Source: Corynebacterium uberis (lineage in GTDB: Bacteria; Actinomycetota; Actinomycetes; Mycobacteriales; Mycobacteriaceae). From it: a DNA stretch of 64,000 bases. The DNA is taken from contig NZ_CP085051.1 in assembly GCF_020616335.1 (NCBI RefSeq), positions 372,001 through 436,000 of the forward strand. The letters are read 5' to 3'. The notes below the pieces were generated by a model, which made no database searches, was not told where the DNA came from, and was given only the letters and a program-made list of their open reading frames with translations. A program made the position numbers and the translations under genes. Below are positions 13,221 through 22,242 of this stretch, in pieces (positions within the stretch are counted from its first letter, which is position 1; every line of letters starts with the position of its first letter).

Positions 13221-15344
13221 GTGGCACAAGAAGTGCTCAAGGACCTCCACAAGGTCCGCAACATCGGCATCATGGCGCACATCGACGCCGGTAAGACCAC
13301 CACGACCGAGCGCATCCTCTTCTACACGGGTATCAACCGCAAGGTCGGCGAGACCCACGATGGCGCCTCCACCACCGACTGGATGGAGCAGGAAAAGGAA
13401 CGCGGCATCACCATTACGTCTGCCGCCGTGACCTGTTTCTGGAACGGCCACCAGATCAACATCATCGACACCCCGGGCCACGTCGACTTCACCGTCGAGG
13501 TGGAGCGCTCCCTGCGCGTGCTCGACGGTGCCGTCGCCGTCTTCGACGGCAAGGAAGGCGTGGAGCCGCAGTCCGAGCAGGTGTGGCGCCAGGCCGCCAA
13601 GTATGACGTCCCGCGTATCTGCTTTGTCAACAAGATGGACAAGCTGGGCGCTGACTTCTACTACACCGTGGGCACCATCGTGGACCGCCTCGGCGCCAAG
13701 CCGTTGGTCCTCCAGCTGCCCATCGGCGCCGAGGATGACTTCGACGGCGTGGTCGACCTGATCAACATGGAGGCCATCATGTGGCCGGGCAAGGTTGAGG
13801 TTGGTGCCGAGCCGACCCACACCGAGATCCCCGCCGAGCTCCAGGACAAGGCCGAGGAATACCGCGAGAAGCTACTCGAGGCCGTTGCCGAGTCCGACGA
13901 AGCCCTCATGGAGAAGTACTTCGGCGGCGAGGAACTCACCGTCGAGGAAATCAAGGGCGCCATCCGCAAGATGACCGTCAACTCTGAGCTCTACCCCGTG
14001 CTGTGCGGTACCGCCTACCGCAACAAGGGCGTGCAGCCGCTTCTCGACGCCATCGTGGACTACCTGCCCACTCCCCTCGACGTCGGAGAGGTGCACGGTC
14101 ACAAGGTCGGCGACGAGTCGGTTGAGCTGACCCGTAAGCCCTCCGATGACACCCCGCTGTCCGCCCTGGCCTTCAAGATCGCGGCACACCCGTTCTTTGG
14201 CAAGCTCACCTTCGTGCGCGTCTACTCCGGCACGCTGGAGCCGGGCGACCAGGTGCTCAACTCCACCAAGGGCAAGAAGGAGCGCGTGGGCAAGATCTTC
14301 CAGATGCACTCCAACAAGGAAAACCCGGTGGACTTCGCCCACGCCGGCAACATCTATGCCGTCATTGGCCTGAAGGACACCACCACCGGCGACACCCTGT
14401 GCGCCCAGTCCGACCCGATCATCCTGGAGTCCATGGACTTCCCGGACCCGGTTATTAAGGTCTCCATCGAGCCGAAGACCAAGTCCGACCAGGAGAAGCT
14501 GGGCGTGGCCATCCAGAAGCTCGCCGAAGAGGACCCGACGTTTACCGTCGAGCTCGACGAGGAGACCGGCCAGACCGTCATCGGCGGCATGGGCGAGCTC
14601 CACCTGGACGTCCTGGTGGACCGCATGAAGCGCGAGTTCAAGGTTGAGGCCAACGTGGGCGCCCCGCAGGTTGCCTACCGCGAGACCATCCGCAAGCCCG
14701 TGGAAAAGCTGGAATACACCCACAAGAAGCAGACGGGTGGTTCCGGCCAGTTCGCCAAGGTCATCATCGCCCTGGAGCCCTACAACCCGAGCGAGGACGA
14801 GCTGGAGGAAGGCGAGTCCGCAACCTACAAGTTCGACAACGCCGTCACCGGTGGTCGCGTGCCCAAGGAGTACATCCCCTCCGTGGACGCCGGCATCCAG
14901 GACGCCATGCAGTACGGCTACCTGGCCGGCTACCCGCTGGTCAACATCAAGGCCACCCTGCTCGACGGCGCCTACCACGAGGTGGACTCCTCCGAAATGG
15001 CCTTCAAGATCGCCGGTTCCCAGGCGCTCAAGGAGGCCGTGGCCAAGGCTAAGCCGATCCTGCTCGAGCCGCTCATGGCCGTCGAGGTGATCACGCCCGA
15101 GGAGTACATGGGCGAAGTCATCGGCGACATCAACTCCCGCCGCGGCCAGGTCTCCGCCATGGATGACCGCGCCGGTGCGAAGGTTGTCAAGGCCAAGGTG
15201 CCGCTGTCCGAGATGTTCGGCTACGTCGGCGACCTGCGCTCCAAGACGCAGGGCCGCGCCAACTACACCATGATCTTCGATTCCTATGGTGAGGTGCCCT
15301 CCAGCGTTTCCCAGCAGATCATCGAGGAGCGTGGCGGCCACTAA
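13221..15344 (+). CDS. fusA: translation elongation factor G
   Basis: EF-G is the GTPase that drives tRNA-mRNA translocation; 707 residues, full length. The start is GTG 13221 behind GAGTTGGGGT. GTPase motifs are AHIDAGKTT (G1, about residues 19-27), DTPGH (G3) and NKMD (G4), followed by the five-domain EF-G arrangement ending in [16 protein letters not shown]. It is co-oriented with rpsL-rpsG and tuf but separated from both by several hundred bases, and has its own terminator. Confidence 0.99.
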   Translation: MAQEVLKDLHKVRNIGIMAHIDAGKTTTTERILFYTGINRKVGETHDGASTTDWMEQEKERGITITSAAVTCFWNGHQINIIDTPGHVDFTVEVERSLRVLDGAVAVFDGKEGVEPQSEQVWRQAAKYDVPRICFVNKMDKLGADFYYTVGTIVDRLGAKPLVLQLPIGAEDDFDGVVDLINMEAIMWPGKVEVGAEPTHTEIPAELQDKAEEYREKLLEAVAESDEALMEKYFGGEELTVEEIKGAIRKMTVNSELYPVLCGTAYRNKGVQPLLDAIVDYLPTPLDVGEVHGHKVGDESVELTRKPSDDTPLSALAFKIAAHPFFGKLTFVRVYSGTLEPGDQVLNSTKGKKERVGKIFQMHSNKENPVDFAHAGNIYAVIGLKDTTTGDTLCAQSDPIILESMDFPDPVIKVSIEPKTKSDQEKLGVAIQKLAEEDPTFTVELDEETGQTVIGGMGELHLDVLVDRMKREFKVEANVGAPQVAYRETIRKPVEKLEYTHKKQTGGSGQFAKVIIALEPYNPSEDELEEGESATYKFDNAVTGGRVPKEYIPSVDAGIQDAMQYGYLAGYPLVNIKATLLDGAYHEVDSSEMAFKIAGSQALKEAVAKAKPILLEPLMAVEVITPEEYMGEVIGDINSRRGQVSAMDDRAGAKVVKAKVPLSEMFGYVGDLRSKTQGRANYTMIFDSYGEVPSSVSQQIIEERGGH

Positions 15345-15369
15345 TCCTGGCTAGCGCGCGCCACACGTG

Positions 15370-15412
15370 CCCCGCCACCCCGGCATACACCGGGGGAGGC
15401 GGGGTTTCGTTT
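15370..15412 (+). terminator. rho-independent terminator after fusA
   Basis: CCCCGCC-A-CCCCGG pairs with CCGGGG-GA-GGCGGGG (15370-15404), followed by TTTCGTTT. It lies 25 bp after the fusA stop codon. Confidence 0.88.
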
Positions 15413-15588
15413 CTGTGCAACAGGGGCGAAACGGTGGCGTTCCGGGAGCGTCCTGGCGGCAAAGGTCCAGGCCGCGGGGGCATGTGGCATCTGGGAAGGT
15501 GAGGTGCTAGGTTGCAGGGACGGACCAACCGCGCCGCAGGATGCGGCAGGCGGTGCGTCCCCCGGGACTGATTCATTGGGGGTTGGGT

Positions 15589-15617
15589 TTGAAAATCGCC
15601 CGGCTAAAACCTAGGAT
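15589..15617 (+). promoter_or_regulatory. tuf promoter
   Basis: TTGAAA (15589-15594), a 17-bp spacer and TAGGAT (15612-15617) form a good sigma-70-type promoter. The leader to tuf would be about 130 bases. The rest of the 15405-15756 gap shows nothing else. Confidence 0.7.
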
Positions 15618-15756
15618 CAAGTAACTGGCACATTGTGTAACTGTCGTCCGGCGATTGTGCACGCCTGTTTTCGGGTGAGTGCCCGCCGGTAAGCCGGCAG
15701 AAATAACCACGTGGCTGCGAGAGTCGTAGCCACCATGAAGTCCAGGAGGGCATACA

Positions 15757-16947
15757 GTGGCAAAGGCGAAGTTCGAGCGTACGAAGCCGCACGTCAACAT
15801 CGGTACCATCGGTCACGTCGACCACGGCAAGACCACCACCACCGCGGCGATCACCAAGGTACTGGCGGACAAGTACCCCGAGGAGAACACCGCCTTCGCT
15901 TTCGACGCCATCGACAAGGCGCCGGAGGAGAAGGAGCGTGGTATCACGATTAACATCTCCCACGTTGAGTACTCCACCCCGAAGCGTCACTACGCTCACG
16001 TGGATGCCCCGGGCCACGCCGACTACATCAAGAACATGATCACCGGCGCCGCCCAGATGGATGGCGCGATCCTGGTTGTGGCCGCCACCGACGGCCCCAT
16101 GCCGCAGACCCGTGAGCACGTGCTGCTCGCGCGCCAGGTGGGCGTCCCCTACATCCTCGTTGCGCTGAACAAGTGCGACATGGTGGATGATGAGGAGATC
16201 ATCGAGCTCGTCGAGATGGAAATCCGCGAGCTGCTGGCCGAGCAGGAGTACGACGAAGAGGCTCCGATCGTCCACATCTCCGCTCTGAAGGCTCTTGAGG
16301 GCGACGAGAAGTGGGTTGAGTCCATCGTCGAGCTCATGGACGCCGTCGACGAGTCCATCCCGGACCCGGAGCGCGCCACCGACCAGCCCTTCCTGATGCC
16401 CATCGAGGACATCTTCACCATCACCGGTCGTGGCACCGTGGTCACCGGCCGTGTCGAGCGTGGTCGCCTGAACGTCAACGAGGACGTTGACATCATCGGC
16501 ATCAAGGACAAGGCCACCCACACCACCGTCACCGGCATCGAGATGTTCCGCAAGCTGCTGGACTACACCGAGGCTGGCGACAACTGTGGTCTGCTGCTGC
16601 GCGGTATCAAGCGCGAGGACGTCGAGCGTGGCCAGGTTGTCACCGCTCCGGGCGCCTACACCCCGCACCAGGAGTTCGAGGGCTCCGTCTACGTCCTGTC
16701 CAAGGATGAGGGCGGCCGCCACACCCCGTTCTTCGACAACTACCGTCCGCAGTTCTACTTCCGCACCACCGACGTCACCGGCGTTGTGCACCTCCCCGAG
16801 GGCACCGAGATGGTCATGCCCGGCGACAACGTTGAGATGCGCGTTGAGCTGATCCAGCCCGTCGCCATGGACGAGGGCCTGCGCTTCGCCATCCGCGAAG
16901 GCTCCCGCACCGTGGGCGCCGGCCGCGTCACCAAGATCATCAAGTAA
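15757..16947 (+). CDS. tuf: translation elongation factor Tu
   Basis: EF-Tu delivers aminoacyl-tRNA to the ribosome; 396 residues, canonical length. It starts GTG 15757 ([16 protein letters not shown]) behind a strong AGGAGGG. GTPase motifs [17 protein letters not shown] and NKCD are all intact. Domains 2 and 3 ([15 protein letters not shown] and [13 protein letters not shown]) are normal. Codon use is strongly biased, as expected for one of the most abundant proteins. It has its own promoter and a perfect terminator. Confidence 0.99.
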   Translation: MAKAKFERTKPHVNIGTIGHVDHGKTTTTAAITKVLADKYPEENTAFAFDAIDKAPEEKERGITINISHVEYSTPKRHYAHVDAPGHADYIKNMITGAAQMDGAILVVAATDGPMPQTREHVLLARQVGVPYILVALNKCDMVDDEEIIELVEMEIRELLAEQEYDEEAPIVHISALKALEGDEKWVESIVELMDAVDESIPDPERATDQPFLMPIEDIFTITGRGTVVTGRVERGRLNVNEDVDIIGIKDKATHTTVTGIEMFRKLLDYTEAGDNCGLLLRGIKREDVERGQVVTAPGAYTPHQEFEGSVYVLSKDEGGRHTPFFDNYRPQFYFRTTDVTGVVHLPEGTEMVMPGDNVEMRVELIQPVAMDEGLRFAIREGSRTVGAGRVTKIIK

Positions 16948-16979
16948 TGATCTTTTAGCGGGTACTACCCGCACTGTTT

Positions 16980-17011
16980 AACCCGCCTGGGCTTATCCCA
17001 GGCGGGTTTTT
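16980..17011 (+). terminator. rho-independent terminator after tuf
   Basis: AACCCGCCTGGG - CTTAT - CCCAGGCGGGTT is a perfect 12-bp stem followed by a T-run. It also runs directly into the promoter of the next gene. Confidence 0.96.
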
Positions 17012-17019
17012 GCTATCCC

Positions 17020-17031
17020 TACAATGAGCCC
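17020..17031 (+). promoter_or_regulatory. -10 element giving a leaderless start for the 17032 gene
   Basis: TACAAT at 17020-17025 is six bases from the ATG at 17032, exactly where transcription should begin. There is no ribosome site. Leaderless mRNAs are well known in corynebacteria. Confidence 0.65.
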
Positions 17032-17709
17032 ATGGACCCCTCCCGCATCCCCGACGTCCTGCGTGCCCTCGAGCGCGTCTGGGAAGGCCAACCCGACCTC
17101 CCCCTCGCAGCCATCTGGGGCGAACTGGCCAACCGCGGCGTGGGGTGGGCCACCAGCGACGCCGAACTCCTCGACCACCTCGAGGCCCTGCACGCTATGG
17201 CTCCCTCGCTTCTCGACGCCGCCCACCCCACCCTCGCGCTCGTGCGCACCGAAAGTCCGGCCTACTGGCTCACGATTGACACGAAGGCACACACGGTGGT
17301 GGTGCGCGACCCTGCCGGGCGTGTGGCCCCCGGAAGGTGGACGTTCGCGCCCACCGATTCCGTCCGGCTGAACTGGCCGTGCACGCTGACGGACACCAAC
17401 GGCACGCCGCACAGATTAGGCATTGCAGTGGCCATCGACATCCTTGACGGCCCGGTGCGCAGCGACCTGACGGGCCTGCGCCCCGGGGAAGGCCTCTACG
17501 GAGTGGAGCTTGCCGATGGGGCGGGAATGGTGGTGCTGTCCCGCCCAGCGCGAGCGTACCTGCGGGGACGGCGCACGACGGACGTCGAAAAGCTGGCGTG
17601 GACCCGCGTGCTGCGCGGTGTCGTCGGGGAGCCACTGGCCTTGGAGGACCCATATAGCGCTACGGTGACATTGCCGGAGATTTCTGCGGTGTTCCCCATC
17701 TCTGTGTAA
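17032..17709 (+). CDS. unknown soluble protein, probably translated from a leaderless mRNA
   Basis: The predicted protein has 225 residues and no signal peptide or membrane segment. The N-terminal 65 residues look helical (VLRALERVWEGQP...LLDHLEALHAM), and the remainder looks beta-rich with a WTFAPTDSVRLNW segment. I do not recognise a family. The start ATG 17032 is supported by the TACAAT -10 element six bases upstream and the absence of any ribosome site. It is followed 13 bp later by a membrane protein gene and probably shares its transcript. Confidence 0.7.
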   Translation: MDPSRIPDVLRALERVWEGQPDLPLAAIWGELANRGVGWATSDAELLDHLEALHAMAPSLLDAAHPTLALVRTESPAYWLTIDTKAHTVVVRDPAGRVAPGRWTFAPTDSVRLNWPCTLTDTNGTPHRLGIAVAIDILDGPVRSDLTGLRPGEGLYGVELADGAGMVVLSRPARAYLRGRRTTDVEKLAWTRVLRGVVGEPLALEDPYSATVTLPEISAVFPISV

Positions 17710-17722
17710 AAAAGGGCGAGTC

Positions 17723-18235
17723 ATGGTGATGCAGTTCGTGGCCTTTGGCGCCAATCTTGTGCTGTTTTGCGCGTTCCCCTGGATTGTCGGGCATGTGGTG
17801 CTCCGCAATTTCTCGGATAGACACGGAGCTCAGGGGTGGCCCGTGGCACGCACCGAGGCGGTGCTCGCGGCGAAGGGGGCGGCAACGGTGGGCATTGTGT
17901 GGGGCCTGTGGGACACGCTCGTGGGCGCGCCGGCATGGGCAATGTGGGGGCTGCCGACCGTGGTGGGGGCCATCACCCTGCTGGTTCTGCGGCCCACCAT
18001 GCGGCACCGCTGGGCCAGTCCGCTTGCCGGGGCACTGGGAGGCACCGCAGGGGCGGCGGCGGCCGTGGCTGTGGTGGTGCTGTGCGTCCCGGTGGCCGAA
18101 GACGACGGCATGGGTGGCCTGCTGGTCGCCGGAGTGTGGCTGTTGGTGGGGATTCCGCTGGGGTTGTGCGCCGTGGCCATCGGGATGCTGGGGGCACACA
18201 AAAGCCGGCGGCCCCAAGCGGGGAACGCCGGCTGA
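17723..18235 (+). CDS. unknown membrane protein, 4-5 transmembrane segments
   Basis: The predicted 170-residue protein consists almost entirely of hydrophobic segments (around residues 5-25, 50-66, 72-90, 103-122 and 133-158), with short charged loops and a basic C-terminal tail. No family is recognised. The start at ATG 17723 follows AGGGCGAG; ATG 17729 is the alternative. The gene lies 13 bp after the preceding gene and converges with the Asp23 cluster; its last codons contain the minus-strand terminator of that cluster. Confidence 0.65.
   Translation: MVMQFVAFGANLVLFCAFPWIVGHVVLRNFSDRHGAQGWPVARTEAVLAAKGAATVGIVWGLWDTLVGAPAWAMWGLPTVVGAITLLVLRPTMRHRWASPLAGALGGTAGAAAAVAVVVLCVPVAEDDGMGGLLVAGVWLLVGIPLGLCAVAIGMLGAHKSRRPQAGNAG
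18200..18233 (-). terminator. terminator of the Asp23 cluster, inside the 3' end of the convergent gene
   Basis: GCCGGCG (18204-18210) pairs with CGCCGGC (18226-18232), with an inner GCCCC/GGG pairing. On the minus strand the hairpin is followed by TTTTG, so it terminates the minus-strand operon while overlapping the last codons of the plus-strand gene. Confidence 0.7.
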
Positions 18236-18250
18236 AATGCGAGCGGTGTG

Positions 18251-18808
18251 TTAAGACTCCACGGGGGAGAGGTGGAGCTTGTACACGGTGTCCACGTCCA
18301 CATCGCGCACGGCGGTGCGGAAGTCGCGCTCAGACTGCTCGATAGCTTGGCGTAGCTGGCCCAGGTCGGCGGTCGCCTCGGCATTAACAGTCCAGGCGAT
18401 CGTCGGGCGGGAGCGGTCCATGGCCACCTTGTGGTTGACCCGGTTGACGCGGGGCAGCTCCTCAAGGTGCTCGTCCACAGCCGACGCGATGCGCTGAAGC
18501 GCAAGGTCAATAGCGCCGGAGTGATTCGAGGCGGAGGAACGCACCCGGTTGAAACCGCGCGGGTTCAGGTTGGCCAGGATCCACCAGATTCCCAGGATGA
18601 CGCCCAGGATGAGCACGGCCCAGAGGGTCACCTCATACCAGACGGTGTCCTGGAACGTCTTGATCTGGCCGGCATCGATGTGCTGGCCAATCTGGTTGGC
18701 CACATCAATGTTCGCCCACACGCCGATGCCCCACAGACCGGCGGCAATCGCGATGAGAGACAGCAGGAAGATGACGGTCCTATCCAAACCGGCAAGTCCA
18801 CGACTCAT
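18251..18808 (-). CDS. amaP: AmaP-like alkaline-shock membrane anchor protein
   Basis: The predicted 185-residue protein has two N-terminal transmembrane segments (about 11-31 and 58-79) and a soluble C-terminal domain. This is the layout of AmaP, which tethers Asp23 to the membrane in staphylococci. The NPRGFNRVRSS segment after the second helix and a beta-alpha domain with VDTVYKLHLSP at the end fit the family. It is the last gene of the minus-strand cluster, 3 bp after its neighbour. The family assignment rests on layout and neighbours more than on a diagnostic motif. Confidence 0.75.
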   Translation of the reverse strand: MSRGLAGLDRTVIFLLSLIAIAAGLWGIGVWANIDVANQIGQHIDAGQIKTFQDTVWYEVTLWAVLILGVILGIWWILANLNPRGFNRVRSSASNHSGAIDLALQRIASAVDEHLEELPRVNRVNHKVAMDRSRPTIAWTVNAEATADLGQLRQAIEQSERDFRTAVRDVDVDTVYKLHLSPVES

Positions 18809-18811
18809 GGT

Positions 18812-19390
18812 TTAGTTCACCTCCTGGGTCTGCTGGGTGTAATCCGGGCGGGTCAGCCGCACGGATAGGGGAGTATCGCCCACGATGGGCGCGAGGCGCG
18901 CCTGCACGGAGCTGCGCACCCGCTCTTCCAACGCCGGGTCGGCGCTGGAGCAGTCGGCGGCCAGGGTGATCCCGTTGCGCTTGACCGTGGTAGACGCGGA
19001 AGACACGCCGGGCACCCGCTTGGCGGACGCCGTACTGTAGCGGGCAATGTCCACCGGGCGGGCCCACAGGGACACCTCGGAGGTCAGCTGGCGGTGCGTG
19101 CGCCGGCGGGGGCGCAGCGCGATAACAAACAGCACGATGCCCACCAGCAGGGACAAAATCGCGGCCGGGATCATCCAATCCTGGAAGCGGTTCTGCGCCA
19201 GGTTGTCAGCCAGGGGGTTGAGCCAACTGGTCCAGGTGGTGGAATCCGAATAGTGGATCCACAGCTCCCGGCCCGCCACGGCGGCGATGCCAATGAGCAC
19301 CAGGCCGAGCAGGATGGCCGTGCCCCGGGCGATGGGGGAACCCTTCGGCTCCTGCCCCGGGTGGAAAGTGATGTCAGCGGACTCGGCCAT
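18812..19390 (-). CDS. membrane protein of the Asp23 cluster (DUF6286-like)
   Basis: The predicted 192-residue protein has transmembrane segments at about 22-40 and 73-92 and a C-terminal domain of about 95 residues. That domain contains the WARPVDIARYSTASAKRVPGV motif common in actinobacterial proteins encoded beside Asp23 genes. Its ATG at 19390 overlaps the end of the upstream gene by 17 bp, indicating translational coupling. Its job is probably in an envelope-stress complex with Asp23 and AmaP; that is inferred from context only. Confidence 0.7.
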   Translation of the reverse strand: MAESADITFHPGQEPKGSPIARGTAILLGLVLIGIAAVAGRELWIHYSDSTTWTSWLNPLADNLAQNRFQDWMIPAAILSLLVGIVLFVIALRPRRRTHRQLTSEVSLWARPVDIARYSTASAKRVPGVSSASTTVKRNGITLAADCSSADPALEERVRSSVQARLAPIVGDTPLSVRLTRPDYTQQTQEVN

Positions 19391-20372
19391 GGCGGCTGGC
19401 TCCCTTCGTGTTCGACGGGCTCAGCGGCGACAGCGGAATGACCCTGATGGGGGTCAAGGGACGCTCGGCTGGTTCGTGCACTGAGATAACCGGGGCCTGG
19501 CGCACCTCAATGGGCTTCAGCGGGCGCTGGATGGGCACGGAGACCTCGATGAGGCGATCCGCAAAGTCCGGCACCTGCACGGCCTTGAGCGGGGTCTCTT
19601 CCGGCACGGAGACGGGCACGGTGGGTACGTCGTCTGGTGCGGAGACGGCCTTGAGCGGGGTCTCCTCCGGTACGGAGATGGCCACCTCGCGGGAGTTCGA
19701 GCGAACTTCCACGGGGGTGGTGGCCTCCGGCGTGCCGGTTATGGTGACCGGAACGTCGGCGACATTGTTGGGGCGCACTTCCACCGGGACCTCGCGTGCG
19801 GTGGAGACCACCGCGACGTCGGCAAGCGGGCGCTGCGTGGAGCGGGCCGCGCTGGCGGGCTTGATCTCGGGGGAGCGCACGGGTAGTTCCCGGACCTTAA
19901 CGGGCGTGATCTGTGGGACCAGCGCGTGGGCGTCGAGGAACGTCTGCGAGACCCGCTGGGAGGTGTTGACCACGGAGCCGACCACCACGTTGACGTGGTC
20001 GACTTTCAGGCCGGTCATGCCCTGGACCCAATCGGTAATGGTCTCCCGGACGCGTTCAGCAACGCTGGTCACCGGCGACGGCCAGGCGACGGCGATGTAG
20101 GCCTCGATGGAGGCGATGCGCCGATCCTGGTCGACCAGGACGTCAAAACGCGGGAAGCTGCGTGAGGCGATGCGCTCAAGCGTGCGTCCCACTTCCACGG
20201 TCCCCGGCACCGCGCGGGTGGCGGCGGCGACGACGCGGGAGACGGCCTTTTCGCTGATGTTTACGTGCCCACCAACACCTGTTGTACTGGCGGCACCGTC
20301 TGTGACGGTCATGTCGGTGGGTAAGGTCCGGGTGGTGGACTCAGGTGCGGTGCCGCGCTGCGCGGCGGTCAC
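19374..20372 (-). CDS. Asp23/Gls24-family protein with long Pro/Val repeat tail
   Basis: The 332-residue protein has an Asp23/Gls24 domain at about residues 35-150 (VNISEKAVSRVVAAATRAVPG, then VRETITDWVQGMTGLKVDHVNVVV). Its C-terminal tail of about 180 residues is low in charge and rich in Pro, Val, Thr and Glu. The tail carries a repeated SVPEETPLKAV unit and several variant VPVEVR / PLKPIEV / PLTPIRV units. The start is GTG 20372, overlapping the upstream stop as GTGA behind GGAGG. The tail looks like an extended spacer or binding rod. The tail is unusual for the family. Confidence 0.85.
   Translation of the reverse strand: MTAAQRGTAPESTTRTLPTDMTVTDGAASTTGVGGHVNISEKAVSRVVAAATRAVPGTVEVGRTLERIASRSFPRFDVLVDQDRRIASIEAYIAVAWPSPVTSVAERVRETITDWVQGMTGLKVDHVNVVVGSVVNTSQRVSQTFLDAHALVPQITPVKVRELPVRSPEIKPASAARSTQRPLADVAVVSTAREVPVEVRPNNVADVPVTITGTPEATTPVEVRSNSREVAISVPEETPLKAVSAPDDVPTVPVSVPEETPLKAVQVPDFADRLIEVSVPIQRPLKPIEVRQAPVISVHEPAERPLTPIRVIPLSPLSPSNTKGASRHGRVR
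19581..19678. repeat. in-frame direct repeat in the Asp23 tail
   Basis: Two copies of about 32 bp (19581-19612 and 19647-19678) differ at only three or so positions and each encode the SVPEETPLKA unit. They show that part of the Pro/Val tail arose by DNA duplication. Confidence 0.8.
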
Positions 20373-20566
20373 CCCCTACCTCCGCGTGCGGAGGTGAGCT
20401 GGTCCCACACCGTCTTCAGGTCAATGCGGCCTTCGAAGTGGGCGCCAACGACTCCGCCGACGGCCCCGAAAACGAGGGCCCACAGGAAGCCGGGGAAGCC
20501 CCCGATGGCGGTGGCCAGCGCGACGGCCAGCCCGATGGCGATGCCAATTACTGTCAAGTTCTTCAT
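20369..20566 (-). CDS. small membrane protein of the Asp23 cluster (DUF2273-like)
   Basis: The 65-residue protein has two closely spaced hydrophobic segments (about 4-22 and 26-43, glycine-rich) and a short charged tail. DUF2273-type small membrane proteins are typically encoded next to Asp23 genes, which fits here. The stop codon overlaps the GTG start of the following Asp23 gene (GTGA). ATG 20566 is the only reasonable start. Confidence 0.75.
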   Translation of the reverse strand: MKNLTVIGIAIGLAVALATAIGGFPGFLWALVFGAVGGVVGAHFEGRIDLKTVWDQLTSARGGRG

Positions 20567-20748
20567 GCGTATTCCTCAAGTGGGATGAAAGTAGGATGGC
20601 GGCACTCTCGCGGTGGTGCCGAGGTCGTCTGCGAGGCGACCAGGGTCTTCGCGAAAGCGCCGCCCATGAAAAGCTAGCGTCGAGTAAAAACTGCGTGTCC
20701 CGTCCTAGGCGCGTGCCGGTTAAGCCCGGGCGAGCCTAGGGCGAGGCG
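20567..20748. other. short intergenic gap inside the Asp23 cluster
   Basis: This 182-bp stretch contains no gene. It could hold a secondary promoter for the downstream four genes; nothing well formed was found. Confidence 0.3.
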
Positions 20749-21174
20749 TCAGTCACGATTGCGGCGCACTGCGGTGGCGACGGACGAAGACTCCGACTCC
20801 TCAGACTGCGGCTCGGCATGCTCGACGGCATCGACGATGATGACGTCAACCGGGAAGGGGCTGCGCCCGACGCCGTGGCCCTGGGCTGGCCCCTGCGCGA
20901 TGCGCCGGATGTCCTGGCCAAGGTCATGCAGGCTCGAACCGGACTCATTGAGTGCGTGCAAGTCCGCGACGACACGAACCTCCAGGTGCTCCGAATCGTC
21001 TTCGGAAGACGTGGTCACATGCAGCCCGGGGATGCGCTCCCCTGGGAAGAGCAGGGCCTTTTCTCCGAAGTGTCCGGCGTGGAGGTGCGCCACACCGTCG
21101 AGGGCGGTGATGCCGTCGGCGATGGCGCGGGCGTCCTCATACGCGATGGGATCTTCAGTGGTCATAGGTGACAA
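20749..21174 (-). CDS. short Asp23-cluster protein, probably Asp23/Gls24-related
   Basis: The 141-residue protein has an N-terminal ARAIADGITALDGVAHLHAG segment followed by beta strands with EHLEVRVVADLHALNESGSSLHDLGQDI and FPVDVIIVDAVE. This pattern resembles a shortened Asp23/Gls24 domain. The C-terminus is acidic and serine-rich. TTG 21174 sits 6 bases after GAGGA and is my preferred start; ATG 21165 is the alternative with poor spacing. It lies in the same orientation as the other cluster genes, 100 bp after the first. Confidence 0.65.
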   Translation of the reverse strand: MSPMTTEDPIAYEDARAIADGITALDGVAHLHAGHFGEKALLFPGERIPGLHVTTSSEDDSEHLEVRVVADLHALNESGSSLHDLGQDIRRIAQGPAQGHGVGRSPFPVDVIIVDAVEHAEPQSEESESSSVATAVRRNRD

Positions 21175-21274
21175 CCCGATTCCTCGTCAAAGCGGTTGAT
21201 GCGAAAGGTGCCTGGCCTGGGGCCGGCCGGGCTAGGAGTACGTTGGTCCGGCCGGGCCCCGGGCGGTGGGGAAA

Positions 21275-21811
21275 CTACTGGACGCGGGGAGTGGAGGTCT
21301 CCTCGGCGCGGGCGCGCGCACGAGCGGCTTCCTTCTCCTTCTTCTCTGCGTCCTCGTCCTCATCGTCATCGTCGGACTCGAGGTGCACGTCGGTGACGTT
21401 GACGTTGACCTCGGTGACCTCCAGGCCGGTCATGCGCTCGATGGCCTTGATGATGTTGCGGCGGATGGCCTCGGCCAGCTCGTGGATAGCAACGCCGTAC
21501 TCGGCGACGATGGACAGATCCACCGCGGCCTGGCGCTCGCCGACCTCCACGTCCACACCCTGCTGGATGTTCTCGCCAGCGCCGAAAGCCTCACGGATGG
21601 CGCCCACGGTACGGGCTCCGCCGCCGCCGAGGGCGTGCACGCCGGTGACCTCACGGGCAGCCAGGCCGGCGATCTTGCCCACAACGTTGTCTTCGATCTG
21701 GGTCTTGCCGTGGGAGGTGTGAAGGTTGTCGTTCTTGGCAACCTCGGTGGACTCCTTGGACGCCGCGGTGGCCGCGGTGTTGTTCTTCGCGGGGGTGTTC
21801 TGCTCAGCCAT
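21275..21811 (-). CDS. Asp23/Gls24-family envelope stress protein
   Basis: This is the first gene of the cluster, 178 residues. A disordered Asn/Thr/Ala/Lys-rich N-terminus (about 1-35) is followed by the Asp23/Gls24 domain (IEDNVVGKIAGLAAREVTGVHAL, VDVEVGERQAAVDLSIVAEYG, IERMTGLEVTEVNVNVTDVHL). The tail is highly charged: a run of Asp/Glu (SDDDDEDEDAE), then Lys/Arg/Ala. ATG 21811 follows AAGGAG with 5-base spacing; the ATG-like start two codons upstream would overlap the ribosome site. Asp23 proteins are abundant membrane-associated proteins linked to alkaline or envelope stress. The strong ribosome site fits high expression. Confidence 0.88.
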   Translation of the reverse strand: MAEQNTPAKNNTAATAASKESTEVAKNDNLHTSHGKTQIEDNVVGKIAGLAAREVTGVHALGGGGARTVGAIREAFGAGENIQQGVDVEVGERQAAVDLSIVAEYGVAIHELAEAIRRNIIKAIERMTGLEVTEVNVNVTDVHLESDDDDEDEDAEKKEKEAARARARAEETSTPRVQ

Positions 21812-22129
21812 GTTCACTCCTTGGTTGTTGTACTTGCTGCTTCAAACAATCGGTCGTGGTGTGCATTGCAGCGCTAGCACGTAGGTAACTAATGCAATAA
21901 AAGTACTGCTTAAGTGGCCTGCATCCACGGCGCGGCACGTGCACCAATCAGTCTAGTTACTCTTGCCTGGCCGGTGCACGGCTCGACTTCTCAGCGTAGC
22001 AATATCCGGCCAATAGCGTCGCCGGCAAAGGCGCACTATGTGGATACAGGTGGCCCCGATGGGCTGCTAAATGTCCAGGAGCGGGCGATATGCTTCACTG
22101 TTGCTGGGTTATAACAATTTGGAAAAAAT

Positions 22130-22140
22130 GCTTATCGACG
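22130..22140 (-). repeat. CGTCGATAAGC motif, copy 2
   Basis: Exact 11-mer on the minus strand (extended GGCGTCGATAAGC) in the non-coding leader region upstream of rpsJ. Confidence 0.9.
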
Positions 22141-22214
22141 CCCCCCGTCCCCCGCGCCCGCACTATGGCGCACTGTCGGCGGCACGATTGGCGGGCGAAT
22201 CCCCCGGGTTGCGC

Positions 22215-22242
22215 TTGCGGCATCGACGTGGTTTACTACCTA
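22215..22242 (+). promoter_or_regulatory. candidate S10 operon promoter
   Basis: TTGCGG (22215-22220) and TACCTA (22237-22242) are separated by 16 bp. The -35 form equals that proposed for rpsL. Confidence 0.4.

Noticed and set aside
9330..16974. Long antisense frames opposite nrdD, fusA and tuf
   Set aside because: Same cause: codon bias keeps the opposite frame open. No ribosome sites or domains.
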